Assembly: GCA_017607445.1 (NCBI GenBank)
Contig: JAEVHH010000002.1
Span: 4,641,501-4,705,500 of the forward strand
DNA: 64,000 bases
Direction of reading: 5' to 3'
Source: Histoplasma ohiense
Lineage: Eukaryota; Ascomycota; Eurotiomycetes; Onygenales; Ajellomycetaceae
Of this stretch, positions 1 to 12,052 are shown piece after piece; positions within the stretch are counted from its first letter, which is position 1; every line of letters begins with the position of its first letter. The position numbers and the translations under genes were made by a program. The notes beneath the pieces were generated by a model. That model was not told the DNA's origin. It worked only from the letters and a program-made list of their open reading frames with translations, and made no database searches.

Positions 1-1594
1 ACTTCATCAGTTCATTGGAATACAGCATCTTTTCAGATCAGATTCATCAGTGATTGTATGATATTGAAGAAGTTTTTGATAAATCTTCAGTAGAAGTTGA
101 CAAACTCTAGAAAGCTTCTAGTCTCTTTTACTGAGACTGATGTCTCTCAGTTGAGGATTGCTTCCATCTTCTTAGAATCCATGCATACATCTTTTTCAGC
201 TTCAATGATGAATCCTAGATAGATTGTAGACTTGATCTCAAAGTCACATTTGTCAATGTTCACTTGCAGTTCAGCTTTTTGTAGGCAGTCAAGCACTTGT
301 CATACATGCTTACAGTGCTCAGTGAGTGATTCATCAGTGAAGATCAAGATATTGTCCATGTATGCTGAGATGATCTCATCAAGCAGATCTTGTAGAGCTC
401 AGTTAATGTATTTCTGAAATGTACTCAGAGTGTTTGCTAATTCAAAGAGAGTCACTGTTCATTTGTATAATCTGTAATGTGTACAAAAAGTGATTAGCCA
501 TTCATCATCTTCATTAATTCTTATCTTATAGAAGGCTGCAGAGATGTCAAGCTTTGTAAATCATTTTGCTTTTTCTATTTGTTTGAGTGTTTTGTTGATG
601 AGTGGGAGAGAGTATTGATTCTTCTGTGTAATCTTGTTGAGTTCTTGATAGTCAACACAGAATTGTAAGCCTTCTTCTGATTTCTTCACAAACAGTACAG
701 ATGCTGTGATGGGTGAGTTGCTAATATGAATGAAGTCTTTGTTCAGTAATCTGTTGAGTGTTTTTTATAGAACAAGAAGTTTGTCATGCAACATGCTGTA
801 GAGAGGACCTCAGAGCAGTTGTGAGTTCTTATCATCTTTTTTAATGAGCTCAATTGTATGATCTATACTGAGTTCTTGATGAGAGGGAAGCTTTTCAGCT
901 TCTTTCTCATTGAACATGTCTGTGAAGTCTTTGTATGATTTGAGTAATTCCTTGTGCAGTTTTTTGAGGTCTTTGGGTTCTAACTTTTCTAATGTTTTTT
1001 TGATATTCATCATGCTAGCAGTGAACACTTGGATGTTCTTCTTCTCATGTGCTTGATGGGTTAGTAGTTTGTATGCTTTCACTGATATCTGAGTGAGATC
1101 AGTGATTCTATTGATGTTCTTCTTGTAAACACAGTCACCTTCTGGGAAAATAAGACAGTGGATGTGTGTGTTCAACAAGATTCCAAATTCTGTGAGTCAT
1201 GATAGGCTGAGCATTAGATTGTACTCAAGGTCTTGTATTTCATATATGTATATGTTCTTTTTCTTGTGTTCTTCTACATCAACATTAAATCTTATCATGT
1301 TGTAGGAGGCGGATCCTCTGAAGCTGTCAAATTCACTGAGCTTATGCAGTTTGAGAAAGAGAATACACTGAAGCTTATGCTTCTCAACCAGCTGAGTGTC
1401 TATAAGAGTGTAATGAAGAAAACCACTGTCTATCATTGCTTGTACATTGACTAGACTATTTACAATGACAGAGATCATGATTGCATCTGCTTGCATCTTC
1501 TGCTCAAATCTTCAGCTAGCTTTCTGCTTCTTGAGCTTTCATCTGTATTTTAAAGTGAGAGCTCATCTTTTCCCTGTTCTTGTCTATCCACAGG
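1..1594 (-). pseudogene. Gypsy-A copy G1, pol fragment (protease to RT), decayed
   Basis: This is the left, pol-encoding part of a minus-strand Ty3/gypsy retrotransposon; the rest lies outside the window. Reading leftwards, the protease is near 1290-1430 with an active-site-like IDSG (family D-S/T-G). A linker follows (about 880-1180), then the reverse transcriptase (about 780 down to 150). The RT catalytic box is at 351-362 and reads YMDN instead of YxDD, so the enzyme is dead. TGA stops and CpG loss break the frame throughout. The end of gag (stop at 1550-1552) and the gag/pol overlap also lie here. The element resumes at 7194 after a LINE insertion. Family assignment follows from collinearity with the better-preserved copy at 24584-30599. 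Confidence 0.85.
1580..1594. repeat. Target-site duplication, left copy (LINE-alpha copy A)
   Basis: The 15-bp sequence ttgtctatccacagg stands here and again at 7179-7193, directly flanking the LINE. Removing the LINE and one copy restores a continuous Gypsy-A gag frame. Confidence 0.92.
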
Positions 1595-2798
1595 AGCTGC
1601 AGCAGTGTCTTCTACCTCTTCTGTTACAAAAATTGCATCCTTGGAAAAAACATATACTCAGAATTCAAAATCTGCTGATTCTCTGAATACACTGAGTTCA
1701 GAAAAATCAAGAAAAGAGCTAAAAGATGAGAGACTTCTTCAGTCAAAAGCTCAAAGGCTAATTGTTAAGATCTTTAACAAAGAAGTCTTTGAGAAAAAGA
1801 TGCTATCAAATGTAAGTCTTATTTTTCAAATGAGAAATGAGATAAATCATGCATTAAACTCTGTCTTTGAATCTGAACTACACAGATCAGTTGTAGCTTC
1901 AGTTGAAAGCTCTTTTCTTGGAAATTCAATAATTCTCACTACCATGCCTGAGTTCAATTCTGATTTTCTGATTCAAAATCAACAGATCTGGACCCCCATA
2001 GTAAAATCTCTTTTAAAAACTGAGATTTCAGTGGAAAAAGATGAGAAATGGGGCAAGTTTGTTCTCCATGACATATCTACAGCAATCTTCAACCATGATG
2101 ATGGACTGATTCAACTTCAGCATGAAATTGAAGACTTCAATTCAATCAAATTAAAAAAGCTGCCAATTTGGCTGAACAATGAGGAGCAAAGAGACAATAG
2201 ACAAAATGCTTCAGTGCTAATCATAACTGAGTCATTTGAACAGTCTAAACTCTCCTTTGTGAGAATTGCTGGTATGAGAATGAGAACATATGAATTTAAA
2301 GATACAAGAGAAAATCTAAAATCTCAAATTCAGTGTTCAAATTGTCAGAAGTATGGTCATTTTGCAAATCTCTGTAAGAGAAATGTAAGATGTCAAATTT
2401 GTGCTCAATCTCACAAGACAGCTGAGCACAGTTGTCATCTATGTTTGAAAAAGGGAAAATTGTGTGAACATTCCAAATCCATTGCAAAGTGTGCCAATTG
2501 TAAAGAGCCCCATTTTGCAAATTCAAAAGAATGTGTATTTGCTCCCAAATCAGGAAAGTCATCAGTACAGACAAATAACTCAGTCTCTACTAATGTAAAT
2601 AATAGCAATAAACAAAAAAGAAGAAATTCTCAACTCTCTGAATCTGCTATCTCTGAACCTTCTGCAAAGCAAAAAGTTAGATCACAGAAGTCACCAAGAA
2701 CCCCTGTTCAAACAAAGATAAGAGATACACATATGCAGGATATGATAGCAGTTGAAGTTGTGAATAATAGATTCAGTCTATTATCTGACTCTGAATAA
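1595..2798 (+). pseudogene. LINE-alpha copy A ORF1 (gag-like RNA-binding protein), 5' truncated
   Basis: ORF1 encodes the nucleic-acid-binding protein that coats LINE RNA. The first ~100 codons are lost. The remaining frame is open from at least 1605 to a TAA at 2796-2798 (397 residues from the first internal Met). The C-terminal third has four Cys/His clusters at about 2335-2550: CSNCQKYGHFANLC (a classical CX2CX4HX4C knuckle), then CQICAQSH..C, CHLCLKKGKLCEH and CANCKEPHFANSKEC. This spaced set is typical of fungal Tad1-group ORF1 proteins. The upstream part is Ser/Lys-rich. A Lys/Arg-rich tail follows the knuckles. Copy D at 59704 supplies the missing N-terminus. Confidence 0.85.
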
Positions 2799-2825
2799 AG
2801 AGAAACACTTCTTAATATTTGTGTA

Positions 2826-5800
2826 ATGTCAGAAAAAACAACAAAAAAATGTTAAAAGCTCTACAAAAATCAAATTTATTCAAAATAATGTGGACAGAAC
2901 AAATCCATGTCTTTATTCCTGTTTACAAATTGGCTATGAGCAAAAGGCAGACTTCATTCTTGTTCAAGAACCCAGACTTGATGCTGATCAAGAGTATAGT
3001 GTATCTCATCCAGCATACTATTGTTTTTTACCAGAGAAAACAGATATTAGAGTTAGAGTGGCAATTTATGCTAGAAAGAATTCAAGATTTCAGTTCAATC
3101 TGAGATATGATTTGATATCTGACTCTGATATTCTTGTTGGTGACATTGTGGATATGAAAAAACAGTTTGAAAATATTCAATTAATCAATATCTACAATGA
3201 AAGATCACTGAGAGAAAACAATAGAACTTGGACATTTGATAGATGTTTAATGCAGTTGAAACCAGAAAAAAACTCAATAATCATGGGGGATTTCAATGCT
3301 CATCACTCTTGGTGGAATTCAGAAAGAACTCAATCAATTAGAGCTGAAAACCTAGTTGAATGAGCACTTTTAAACAAACTAGAGTTGATAAATGAGCAAG
3401 ATATTCCCACTTTTCACAAGTCAGGTTTGAGACAGAAGTCAATTATTGATCTATGTTTTTTCTCTAAGAATCTATATGAGAATAAACATTTTAATTGGTA
3501 TGTTGACTCAAATGAAACAAATGGTGCTGCCACTGGACATGAGATAATTCAAGTTGATATGGAATTGGATAGTAATCAAACAGTTCAAAACCCATTATAT
3601 TCAAATCAATACAACTTTGAAAAAGCTCAGTGGACAGAAGTGAAAAGAATAATTGAAAAGTTAAAATTAGAGAATAGAGAAACTCTTTATTGGAAATCAG
3701 ATACAAATCTTACAGATAAAATGCTTGAAGACAGAGCAAGTTTAATCACTGAGATTATTCTTTCAAGTATAAAGAAATATATTCCATTGAAAAGAGTCTC
3801 TGAATTCTCTAAGCCTTGGTGGAATGATGAGATTTCAAATAAAAGAAGACATTTAGCTAGAGTTAAAAAAGATTGGAAAGAAGATCTTGTTTCATTTGAG
3901 TATTTAAAGAATATTAGAAATGATTATTTCTCAACAATTAAAAAGGCAAAGACTGATTGTTGGAATAACTTTCTAGAAAATGCTCAGGGGAAAGAGATCT
4001 TCAAAGCTTTTAGATATACTAAGTCAAAAACAATGTCTAAGCTACCAACATTAACTTATAATTTCCAGAATGAGGAAATTATAGCTAGCTCATTTGAAGA
4101 TAAATGTCAAGCTTTTATGAGAATATTATTTCCATCATCAAATAATTCAACTGAGATTTGTTCTTTGCAAGAAGATAATGAATATGAACATGATAAGAAA
4201 TGGAAATGGCCTGACTTAACTGAAGATGAATTAAAGACAGCTATTTTTTCATCTTCAAAGGTCACAGCAGCAGGAGCTGATACTATAAATCATTTAATAA
4301 TTCAAGAGCTTTATTCAGTACTAAAAGATGAGCTCTTTGAATTGTTCTCAAATCTTTTGAAATATGGGTATCACTCTAAGTGCTGGAGGCATGCTGTTGG
4401 AGTTATTCTTTCAAAACCCAATAGAAAATCAACTATTTCTAAATCTTATAGAGTGATATCTCTGCTGAATTGCCTGGGAAAAATTCTGGAAAAGATAATT
4501 GCAACTAGATTGTCTTTTCTATCTGCTACTACTGATCTATTATATGATGATCAGATGGGAAGTAGAAAGCAAAACTCAGCAATTGATGCAGTTCTCTCTG
4601 TAGTTCATGATATTCAACTTGCAAAGAATGAAAAAATGGTTACAACTGCAATGTTTATTGATATAAAAGGTGCATTTGATTGTGTTTCACTTTCTCAAAT
4701 GATCAATACTTTGATAGAACTGAGAATGCCAAAGTCTCTCATTAAATGGGTTATCTGTTTCATGTCAAAAAGAACTATTCAGTTGCTTTTTGATGGAATG
4801 AGACAAGATATAACAGATATTGAGATAGGAGTTCCTCAGAGTTCCCCAGTCTCACCCATTTTGTTTGCTATATTTATCAAGTTTCTATTTATTGATAGAC
4901 AAATGGCAATTATGGTGAGAACTCCAAGCTATGTGGATGATTTAGGCCTAGTTGTAAGCTCAGAATCAATTGTGAATAACTGTAATTTGATTGAGCAAGC
5001 AGCAACTGAAATGATTGAAAAAGCAAAATCAAAAAACATTGTTTTTGATATGGACAAAACTGAATTAATTCATTTTTATCCAAATTTCAGAGAAAAAGAT
5101 ACTGAAGTTAAGCTTTTAAGTCATTCAGTTAAATCTAAAAACTCAGTTAGATGGCTTGGTGTCTGATTAGATTCTCAATTGAATTTTAAATCTCATGTGC
5201 AAATAAAAACTGCAAATGCTGAAAGAATTTTAAACAGTATATTGAGACTTTCAAATACTGAAAGAGGTCTGATATTTCAAGCAATGAGACAATTATATAT
5301 TGCCTGTGTGACCTCTGTTTCAGATTATGCAGTTCAGGTGTGGTGGAGAGGTCAAAAACACTTTATAGAAAGATTTCAAAAACTTCAAAACTCAGCTTTA
5401 AGAAAGATTCTAGGAGTATTCAAAACTACTCCAATTAAAGCTATGGAAATTGAAGCCTCTATTTCTCCACCACAAGTGAGATTTGATAAAATCTGTATGA
5501 ATTATGCTCTCAGAATTATGAAGCTATATTCACATCATTCTATTAGAAAGAGAGTTTCAAGTTCTTTTCCAAATGAGTCAAATGGATTAGAATTAGATTG
5601 GGAACTTTATCTTGATTGGAATGAGACTGATTTATCTGAAAATTCAAGTTCTTTACAAAGAAGAAGGATACCATCTCAGTTATTTAGAATTTGCTCAATG
5701 ATTAAGAACTGTTTCTCTAGTTTAAATGTAGAGAGAGTAGCTATTGAAAATCTCTCTCCTTGGAAGAAAAGTCTTGATAATCTTGTTGATCTAAACATTA

Positions 5801-6765
5801 GTCAACTTTCAAAAGAAGATCAGACTCAAGAACATTTAAAGCTTTTGAAACAAGTGAAAAATAAAGCAATTCTTATATACACTGATGGCTCAAAATGTGA
5901 GAAAACAGGCAATCTTGGAGCTGGAATAGCATATTCAGAAAATGATAAGAACTATATTCTTGATTCTTGGCAAATTGGAAAAGAGTCAGAAGTTTTTAAT
6001 GCTGAATTATTTGCAATTTCAAGAGCTTTCAAATTGATTGAAATGAAGATTGAACAATGGAAAAGATTTGAGCATATTTGGATATTCTCTGATAGTCAAG
6101 CAGGGCTTAAAAGACTTCAAAGTAATAAAATCAGCAGTGGACAGTCAATGCTAGAGCTGATTTTGAAAAGTCTTCAAAATATCCAAAGAAAAATCTCACT
6201 CAATTGTTCTATTCATCTTCACTGGGTGCCTGCTCACATGGGTATATATGGCAATGAAATGGCTGATAAAGCTGCAAAAAGAGCCACTGAGTTAGAAGTC
6301 TGCTGTCAAAGAATTGTAACATGGTCTTTTATTAAAAGAAGAATAAGAGAATTATGTTTACAAAAGTGGCAAGATGTCTGGTTCATGCAAAGAAAAAGTG
6401 TGCATTATTCCAGATTTGAAACTAAGCCAAAGTGGAAGACTTGCTCAATAAAGTGTAAGAAGAAACTTTTTGCTACAATAATGCAGCTAAAGCTTGGACA
6501 TGAACATTTCAAATCATATTTAGCAAAGTTTAAAGATGATTTAAATGATCTATGTTCAGATTGTCAGTTATATGAAAATCCAGAGCATCTTCTGTTACTT
6601 TGTACAAAGTATTCAGAACTAAGATTGAGACTGAGAGAGAAGTATCAACTGAATCAGTTAAATTTGAGTTTGTTATTCAATACAAAAGCTGGAAATATGT
6701 TCTTAATTGAATATTTAAATGAGTCAAATGTTGCTACAAGAGCTTGTTTGAATAGTGTCACTTGA
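2826..6765 (+). pseudogene. LINE-alpha copy A ORF2 (endonuclease - RT - RNase H), broken by one frameshift and two TGA
   Basis: ORF2 is the replication polyprotein. The APE-type endonuclease covers about 2880-3560, with a QEP motif, MGDFNAH at 3283 and a C-terminal TGHE in the place of the usual SDH. The RT covers about 4240-5100, with FIDIKGAFD (4651), VPQSSP (usual QGSP; also in copy D) and an intact YVDD at 4930-4941. RNase H covers about 5870-6290, with TDGS (5881), NAELFA, SDSQA and NEMADKAA supplying the acidic residues. A C-terminal Cys/His knuckle (CSDCQ...EHLLLLC) lies near 6550-6605. Defects compared with copy D: one extra A in the A-run just after the ATG at 2826, and TGG-to-TGA stops at 3361-3363 and 5164-5166. 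From 2890 on all segments share one frame. Confidence 0.9.
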
Positions 6766-7178
6766 TGATATTTAGATCAGTTGTTTTTGTTTATTTTATT
6801 TTGATCTTTTCTTTAACTTTGTTTATTGTTAATTTTCATTTGTTTCAAGCAGTTTGTTTCATTATTTGTTGATAATAGTCATTGCAAATGTTTTTTCTTT
6901 TCTGTTGATTTTTAATAGCTGCTGTCTTTTATAATATTTATTTCCTTTGTTTTGAAGTTGAGTTGTGCTAACTCATTGACATTCTTTTGATTTTATTTTT
7001 GGATTGAATAGTTTGAATAGTTGTTTGATTCTGGGCTGGAATTCTGTTAATGCATGTGTCAAATTGTTTTTGTATATTAGAATATTCTTGATTTGAAAAA
7101 TCCTGAAGTATTTCAGGTAGATGTCATAGTCACTGACTGTATACATCTATAATTGAAGAATAATAATAATAATAATAA
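6766..7178 (+). other. LINE-alpha 3' UTR with (TAA)n tail
   Basis: AT-rich non-coding tail after the ORF2 stop. It holds a conserved stretch (ttctgggctggaa at about 7030) and ends in gaagaa followed by TAA repeats at about 7161-7178. The same tail ends copy B (43607) and copy C (50228), both on the minus strand. The last ~150 bp are also shared by the SINE at 47319-47713. The LINE reverse transcriptase probably recognises this part. Confidence 0.85.
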
Positions 7179-7193
7179 TTGTCTATCCACAGG
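7179..7193. repeat. Target-site duplication, right copy (LINE-alpha copy A)
   Basis: Exact 15-bp repeat of 1580-1594 immediately after the (TAA)n tail. Confidence 0.92.
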
Positions 7194-8162
7194 TGATGCA
7201 GTGTTCACATGTGTGGGGGGTTTACTCAGAGCAATTATATTCAGACATTGATTTGTGAAGTGCTCTGATTTGTTGCAGTGTATGCAGACTTCTCTGACAA
7301 TTCAGTCAGCAGCATTCTTCTCTGAGATGTTAGAGATCCTCAGATGACTTGCATTCACATGTGAGACTCAGTCTATTAATTCTGATTTGAAGATGGGGGG
7401 TGCTGCAGAGTGATTTGAGATGTATGCATTTATTCAATGAAATCCTCTACAATTTTGGAGCATGTAGAACTGAGACAGATTGTTGTTCAACAGATGAAGA
7501 TCAGTGCAGAATTTGCTGTATATTGAGAGCTTTGAATGCTCTACACTTTGATTATGCAACTGAAAGTTCAAGTTCTTGAACAATATATTGATCTTGATAA
7601 TGTTGTTTCAGTCTTACTCATCTGCTTCTAGAAGCTTGTGATTGAATTCAGAAAGATAAGTTGTCAATGTGACATTCATCTGACAAGTTTGATTAAGCCA
7701 GTCTAATGTCTTGGCTTGAAGTGTAGAATCAAGAAAGAGGGAGTTGAGTTGTCAGAAGACTAGCTCTGATGTATGCTGATCATTCTGACAATGACTCATC
7801 CAGGATTGAAATTTCACTAATGCATCACCATTCAATCTGCTATGGATATACCACATTTGATTGAATAGCGAGTCTATTGCTCATCTGTTGATGTTCAATT
7901 TGATGTTTGTTTTTGACTTCCACACAAGATAGAGCACTAGATCTCTCTTGTATTTATTGAGGATTGAAAGCTTCTCTCTTGAAGGCTTTTCATGAGGTGT
8001 GAGTGTAGAAGAAATAGTGAATATGAAAGTGCTCATCTCAGCAAGTTGTCATTGCAATTCAGTCATCTGTAGTGCCTGCTGCTGAAGAATGCTTTGTAGG
8101 TCTAAGTTATCATCCACTGTGTTCAGATGCAGTGAGTGTTTATAGAATTGTTTGTAGTTCAT
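7194..8162 (-). pseudogene. Gypsy-A copy G1 gag (main part), decayed
   Basis: Minus-strand gag of G1, starting at the ATG on 8160-8162 (protein begins MNYKQFYKH). It runs into the LINE insertion at 7193 and ends beyond it at the stop on 1550-1552. The two pieces add up to 969 + 45 = 1014 nt, exactly the gag length of G3 (25497-26510) and of G2 once its MITE is removed. This confirms both the start choice and the insertion model. The N-terminal ~70 residues are still open; further on, TGA stops break the frame. Gag forms the capsid; its C-terminal zinc knuckle region is near 7210-7290 here. Confidence 0.85.
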
Positions 8163-8538
8163 TTCAATGTCTAAAAATATGTAATAATAATATAAAAAAA
8201 AGAAATACTTGTAGACACTTGATTCTCTTGCAGGCACTATTTGCAGTGTTGCAGTGCTAAGCTTGATCAAGCTTCTTTGTGAATGCTATTTGCAGTATTA
8301 CAGTTTGTAGACACTCAGATCTCATAGAACATGATTGATTGTGTTTCAGATGCTTAGATATGATGATCTATATAACTAACAATAAAAGCACTCAGACTCA
8401 TGAGAGATCTCTTGTAATGACTAGACACTTGAGTCTGTAAACAACACACTCAGATGTAAGAACTGGTAACAATGCACTTGAGTGTAAGAACTAATAACAA
8501 AGCACTCAGATCTTAAATGCAGAAGAATCAATTCATAA
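8163..8538 (-). other. Gypsy-A G1 leader (5' UTR between LTR and gag), unit 1 copy
   Basis: Non-coding leader of the minus-strand element, between the LTR (from 8539) and the gag ATG. It contains imperfect repeats of a motif like actcagatgtaagaactgg. I could not identify a primer-binding site with confidence. The same leader recurs in units 2 and 3. Confidence 0.7.
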
Positions 8539-9072
8539 TGTAATGAGTGTACTTTGATTAATGATTTGATACTATCCTAATTACAGATTATGAATTGATT
8601 AAGAAAAGAAAGAGAAAAGAAATCAAAAGAAAAGATTGTACAAAGAGGATTCTTATAGAGGAAAGTTCAGAGTGAAAGAATATCAGAAGCTGCTCCACAG
8701 TGAAGTGCAGAGTGAAAGAACATTAAAAGATACACATAAGAATTGTTAGAAACTACATGAGTGTGGAGTGTGAGATGGAGGAATCATTGAGAGCTATGTG
8801 AAAGAATTGTTAGAGACTACATGAGTGTGGAACACAGAGTGGGAGAACATTAGAAGCTATACAGAAGAATTGTTAGAAACTACACAAGTGCAGAGCATGA
8901 AGTGAAAGAATGTTAAGAGCTACACAGAAGAATCATTAGAAACTATATGAGTGCAGAGCACAGAGTGGAAGAACATTGAGGATTACACAAAGTCACAATG
9001 GCCAGAAATGAGCAGGTGCAGAAGAGGAGTTGATTGCGTAAGTTAATTACTAATGAATGCTAATCCATCACA
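8539..9072 (-). repeat. Gypsy-A G1 5' LTR, copy in unit 1 (534 bp)
   Basis: Minus-strand LTR; on the plus strand it starts tgtaatgagtgtac and ends ccatcaca, i.e. decayed TG...CA LTR termini. The length equals the 5' LTR of G3 (534 bp). Inside are ~63-bp subrepeats (gaa-c/t-tgttag-agactacat...). Confidence 0.88.
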
Positions 9073-9125
9073 TCAACAAACAGCACTTACAATATGAAAA
9101 TGCAATTATCTACTAGCAAGCAATC

Positions 9126-9405
9126 TGTAACAGGCGTACTTCGATTAATGATTTGGTACTATTCTAATTACAGATTACGAATTGATTAAGAAGAGAAAGA
9201 GAAAAGAAATCAGAAGAAGAGGTCATACAAAGGGGGTTCTTATAGAGGAAAGTTCAGAGTGGAAGAATATCAGAAGCCACTCCACAGTGGAGCACAGAGC
9301 AGAAGAACATTAAGAGATATGCATAAGAATCATTAGAAGCTACACAAGCACAGAATATAGAGTGAGAGAATCATTGAGAGCTACATGGAAGAATCATTAG
9401 AGACT
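9126..9405 (-). repeat. Partial Gypsy-A G2 LTR at the end of triplication unit 1
   Basis: Starts tgtaacaggcgtacttcg, the outer end of the G2 3' LTR, and is cut off after ~280 bp, where unit 2 begins with G1 gag sequence. It keeps CpG sites that inner LTR copies have lost. Confidence 0.85.
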
Positions 9406-10868
9406 TCTCTCTTGTATTTATTGAGGATTGAAAGCTTCTCTCTTGAAGGCTTTTCATGAGGTGTGAGTGTAGAAGAAATAGTGAATATGAAAGTGCTCAT
9501 CTCAGCAAGTTGTCATTGCAATTCAGTCATCTGTAATGCCTGCTGCTGAAGAATGCTTTGTAGGTCTAAGTTATCATCCACTGTGTTCAGATGCAGTGAG
9601 TGTTTATAGAATTGTTTGTAGTTCATTTCAATGTCTAAAAATATGTAATAATAATATAAAAAAAGAAATACTTGTAGACACTTGATTCTCTTGCAGGCAC
9701 TATTTGCAGTGTTGCAGTGCTAAGCTTGATCAAGCTTCTTTGTGAATGCTATTTGCAGTATTACAGTTTGTAGACACTCAGATCTCATAGAACATGATTG
9801 ATTGTGTTTCAGATGCTTAGATATGATGATCTATATAACTAACAATAAAAGCACTCAGACTCATGAGAGATCTCTTGTAATGACTAGACACTTGAGTCTG
9901 TAAACAACACACTCAGATGTAAGAACTGGTAACAATGCACTTGAGTGTAAGAACTAATAACAAAGCACTCAGATCTTAAATGCAGAAGAATCAATTCATA
10001 ATGTAATGAGTGTACTTTGATTAATGATTTGATACTATCCTAATTACAGATTATGAATTGATTAAGAAAAGAAAGAGAAAAGAAATCAAAAGAAAAGATT
10101 GTACAAAGAGGATTCTTATAGAGGAAAGTTCAGAGTGAAAGAATATCAGAAGCTGCTCCACAGTGAAGTGCAGAGTGAAAGAACATTAAAAGATACACAT
10201 AAGAATTGTTAGAAACTACATGAGTGTGGAGTGTGAGATGGGGGAATCATTGAGAGCTATGTGAAAGAATTGTTAGAGACTACATGAGTGTGGAACACAG
10301 AGTGGGAGAACATTAGAAGCTATACAGAAGAATTGTTAGAAACTACACAAGTGCAGAGCATGAAGTGAAAGAATGTTAAGAGCTACACAGAAGAATCATT
10401 AGAAACTATATGAGTGCAGAGCACAGAGTGGAAGAACATTGAGGATTACACAAAGTCACAATGGCCAGAAATGAGCGGGTGCAGAAGAGGAGTTGATTGC
10501 GTAAGTTAATTACTAATGAATGCTAATCCATCACATCAACAAACAGCACTTACAATATGAAAATGCAATTATCTACTAGCAAGCAATCTGTAACGGGCGT
10601 ACTTCGATTAATGATTTGGTACTATTCTAATTACAGATTATGAATTGATTAAGAAAAGAAAGAGAAAAGAAATCAGAAGAAGAGGTCGTACAAAGGGGGT
10701 TCTTATAGAGGAAAGTTCAGAGTGGAAGAATATCAGAAGCCACTCCACAGTGGAGCACAGAGCAGAAGAACATTAAGAGATATGCATAAGAATCATTAGA
10801 AGCTACACAAGCACAGAATATAGAGTGAGAGAATCATTGAGAGCTACATGGAAGAATCATTAGAGACT
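9406..10868. repeat. Tandem segmental triplication, unit 2
   Basis: Second unit: gag N-terminus, leader, LTR at 10002-10535, spacer at 10536-10588 and partial G2 LTR at 10589-10868. It differs from unit 1 at few sites, for example caggcg in unit 1 against cgggcg here, a G/A change of the kind seen in the general decay. Confidence 0.93.
10002..10535 (-). repeat. Gypsy-A G1 5' LTR, copy in unit 2 (534 bp)
   Basis: Same length and ends as the LTR at 8539-9072; produced by the segmental triplication and not by a separate insertion. Confidence 0.88.
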
Positions 10869-11465
10869 TCTCTCTTGTATTTATTGAGGATTGAAAGCTT
10901 CTCTCTTGAAGGCTTTTCATGAGGTGTGAGTGTAGAAGAAATAGTGAATATGAAAGTGCTCATCTCAGCAAGTTGTCATTGCAATTCAGTCATCTGTAGT
11001 GCCTGCTGCTGAAGAATGCTTTGTAGATCTAAGTTATCATCCACTGTGTTCAGATGCAGTGAGTGTTTATAGAATTGTTTGTAGTTCATTTCAATGTCTA
11101 AAAATATGTAATAATAATATAAAAAAAAGAAATACTTGTAGACACTTGATTCTCTTGCAGGCACTATTTGCAGTGTTGCAGTGCTAAGCTTGATCAAGCT
11201 TCTTTGTGAATGCTATTTGCAGTATTACAGTTTGTAGACACTCAGATCTCATAGAACATGATTGATTGTGTTTCAGATGCTTAGATATGATGATCTATAT
11301 AACTAACAATAAAAGCACTCAGACTCATGAGAGATCTCTTGTAATGACTAGACACTTGAGTCTGTAAACAACACACTCAGATGTAAGAACTGGTAACAAT
11401 GCACTTGAGTGTAAGAACTAATAACAAAGCACTCAGATCTTAAATGCAGAAGAATCAATTCATAA

Positions 11466-11999
11466 TGTAATGAGTGTACTTTGATTAATGATTTGATACT
11501 ATCCTAATTACAGATTATGAATTGATTAAGAAAAGAAAGAGAAAAGAAATCAAAAGAAAAGATTGTACAAAGAGGATTCTTATAGAGAAAAGTTCAGAGT
11601 GAAAGAATATCAGAAGCTGCTCCACAGTGAAGTGCAGAGTGAAAGAACATTAAAAGATACACATAAGAATTGTTAGAAACTACATGAGTGTGGAGTGTGA
11701 GATGGGGGAATCATTGAGAGCTATGTGAAAGAATTGTTAGAGACTACATGAGTGTGGAACACAGAGTGGGAGAACATTAGAAGCTATACAGAAGAATTGT
11801 TAGAAACTACACAAGTGCAGAGCATGAAGTGAAAGAATGTTAAGAGCTACACAGAAGAATCATTAGAAACTATATGAGTGCAGAGCACAGAGTGGAAGAA
11901 CATTGAGAATTACACAAAGTCACAATGGCCAGAAATGAGCAGGTGCAGAAGAGGAGTTGATTGCGTAAGTTAATTACTAATGGATGCTAATCCATCACA
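11466..11999 (-). repeat. Gypsy-A G1 5' LTR, copy in unit 3 (534 bp)
   Basis: Third copy of the G1 LTR. It ends ccatcaca at 11999 and is followed by the palindrome-arm spacer. Confidence 0.88.
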
Positions 12000-12052
12000 T
12001 CAACAAACAGCACTTACAATATGAAAATGCAATTATCTACTAGCAAGCAATC
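12000..12052. repeat. Outer piece of the long inverted repeat, stranded between G1 and G2
   Basis: A 53-bp spacer that starts tcaacaaacagcacttac and ends tagcaagcaatc. Its reverse complement continues the right palindrome arm at about 19152-19207. It is therefore the distal part of the left arm, separated from the rest (18547 onward) by the G2 insertion. Copies at 9073-9125 and 10536-10588 come from the triplication. Confidence 0.85.
12048..12052. repeat. TSD of G2, left copy (caatc)
   Basis: The five bases caatc directly precede the G2 LTR start and recur at 18542-18546 after its end. Five bp is the usual Ty3/gypsy duplication size. Confidence 0.9.

Larger units (their letters stand above)
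1595..7178 (+). mobile_element. LINE-alpha copy A, 5'-truncated non-LTR retrotransposon
   Basis: Plus-strand LINE inserted into the gag of G1. It begins at the point matching 60015 in copy D, so about 1.65 kb of the 5' end (5' UTR and the start of ORF1) is missing, as is usual for target-primed reverse transcription. It carries ORF1, ORF2 and a ~410-bp 3' UTR ending in (TAA)n, the tail type known from I-clade LINEs. The perfect 15-bp TSD shows endonuclease-driven insertion. It is far less decayed than the Gypsy-A around it, so it is a younger layer. Confidence 0.93.
7942..9405. repeat. Tandem segmental triplication, unit 1 (~1463 bp)
   Basis: The first of three nearly identical head-to-tail units. 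Each unit contains, left to right, the G1 gag N-terminus, the G1 leader, the G1 534-bp LTR, a 53-bp spacer and the first ~280 bp of the G2 LTR. The phrase tctctcttgtatttattg recurs at 7942, 9406 and 10869, giving periods of 1464 and 1463. Unit edges lie inside two different elements, so this is a local duplication and not transposition. Confidence 0.93.

Noticed and set aside
232..417. Plus-strand ORFs opposite the Gypsy-A RT (232-417, 14951-15136; minus 27643-27828)
   Set aside because: They are the conserved antisense shadow of the RT frame in each copy.
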